Positions 5,376 through 5,529 of a DNA stretch of 5,529 bases are shown one piece after another. The translations under genes were made by a program, and so were the position numbers. The notes beneath the pieces are model-generated. The model ran no database searches. It saw only the letters and a list, made by a program, of their open reading frames with translations, and was not told the origin of the DNA. The stretch covers positions 1-5,529 of the forward strand of contig CALQED020000101.1 of the NCBI GenBank assembly GCA_943329505.2, read 5' to 3'. The stretch is from Polynucleobacter meluiroseus. Lineage in GTDB: Bacteria > Pseudomonadota > Gammaproteobacteria > Burkholderiales > Burkholderiaceae. Numbering within the stretch: the first letter of the stretch is position 1; every line of letters begins with the position of its first letter.

Positions 5376-5529
5376 AGTTAGCTTGATTCAATCTTGGTCA
5401 AGGTTTAAATGATAGTAAGCACTTACACTTAAGCAGGATATTACCTAGTATTGCGCCCGATTTGATTTACGCCAATATAAGCAATGCTGTCATGTGACTT
5501 TGAAAGGTGCTTCCCGATTACCCAAGCAT
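5376..5529. other. Region upstream of the operon promoter without a confident gene
   Basis: No recognisable gene is seen. Small symmetric elements occur: TTGA-T-TCAA at 5383-5391, CTTG-GT-CAAG at 5393-5402 and GTAAG-CA-CTTAC at 5415-5426. They may be regulatory or chance. On the minus strand a frame is open from the right edge (first full codon at 5527) to a TAA at 5443-5441, ending IGVNQIGRNTR. It could be the last 28 codons of a gene beyond the window, but it is too short to support a call. There is no strong terminator hairpin between it and the operon. Confidence 0.4.

Noticed and set aside
5441..5527. Possible C-terminal end of an upstream minus-strand gene
   Set aside because: Only 28 codons are visible before the TAA, no family is recognised, and an open frame of this length is common by chance.
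5483..5529. Possible divergent plus-strand gene starting near the right edge (ATG at about 5483 or GTG at about 5494)
   Set aside because: Fewer than 16 codons are visible, there is no clear ribosome binding site or promoter, and nothing is recognisable.
1..5529. Search for a novel defence, mobile or RNA-based system
   Set aside because: No transposase, integrase, CRISPR repeats, toxin-antitoxin pair, reverse transcriptase, tRNA-like fold or terminal repeats are seen; coding sequence and neighbouring oxidase functions explain nearly the whole window.

Overview
The window is a cytochrome c oxidase (complex IV, aa3-type heme-copper oxidase) locus from a betaproteobacterium. The order subunit II, subunit I, small membrane protein, Cox11, DUF2970, subunit III, with a DUF2909 protein and SURF1 beyond it, is typical of Burkholderiales. 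The moderate base composition (well below that of Burkholderia or Ralstonia) and the protein sequences suggest a Polynucleobacter-like freshwater member of the Burkholderiaceae. The genus is an inference from memory of the family, not from a search.

Layout, reading the minus strand from right to left. Positions 5249-5529 hold no confident gene. They contain a good sigma70-like promoter (-10 TATAAT at 5338-5343) and an 80-odd-base leader. The operon then runs: subunit II with a C-terminal cytochrome c domain (4091-5248); subunit I (2429-4048); a 43-residue single-pass protein overlapping the end of subunit I (2314-2445); Cox11/CtaG (1714-2298); a DUF2970 protein coupled by a GTGA overlap (1523-1717); and subunit III (639-1493). 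It ends at a strong hairpin at 604-628 that has T-tracts on both strands, so it should stop transcription from both sides. On the far side a two-helix DUF2909 protein (359-571, plus strand) converges on that terminator. The N-terminal third to half of SURF1 (1-344, minus strand) diverges from it and leaves the window at its left edge.

How the genes work together. Subunits I-III form the catalytic core: the subunit II cytochrome c domain and CuA centre accept electrons, and subunit I passes them through heme a to the heme a3/CuB site, where oxygen is reduced and protons are pumped. Cox11 delivers copper to CuB and SURF1 helps heme a insertion. The small proteins (43-residue protein, DUF2970, DUF2909) are probable accessory or assembly factors, judged by context only.

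All key metal ligands and proton-channel residues I checked are present, and no gene looks broken. I see no mobile element, tRNA, rRNA, CRISPR array or defence gene, and no new multi-gene system. The points most worth a second look are the three tiny membrane proteins of unknown mechanism and the very tight divergent start between SURF1 and DUF2909.
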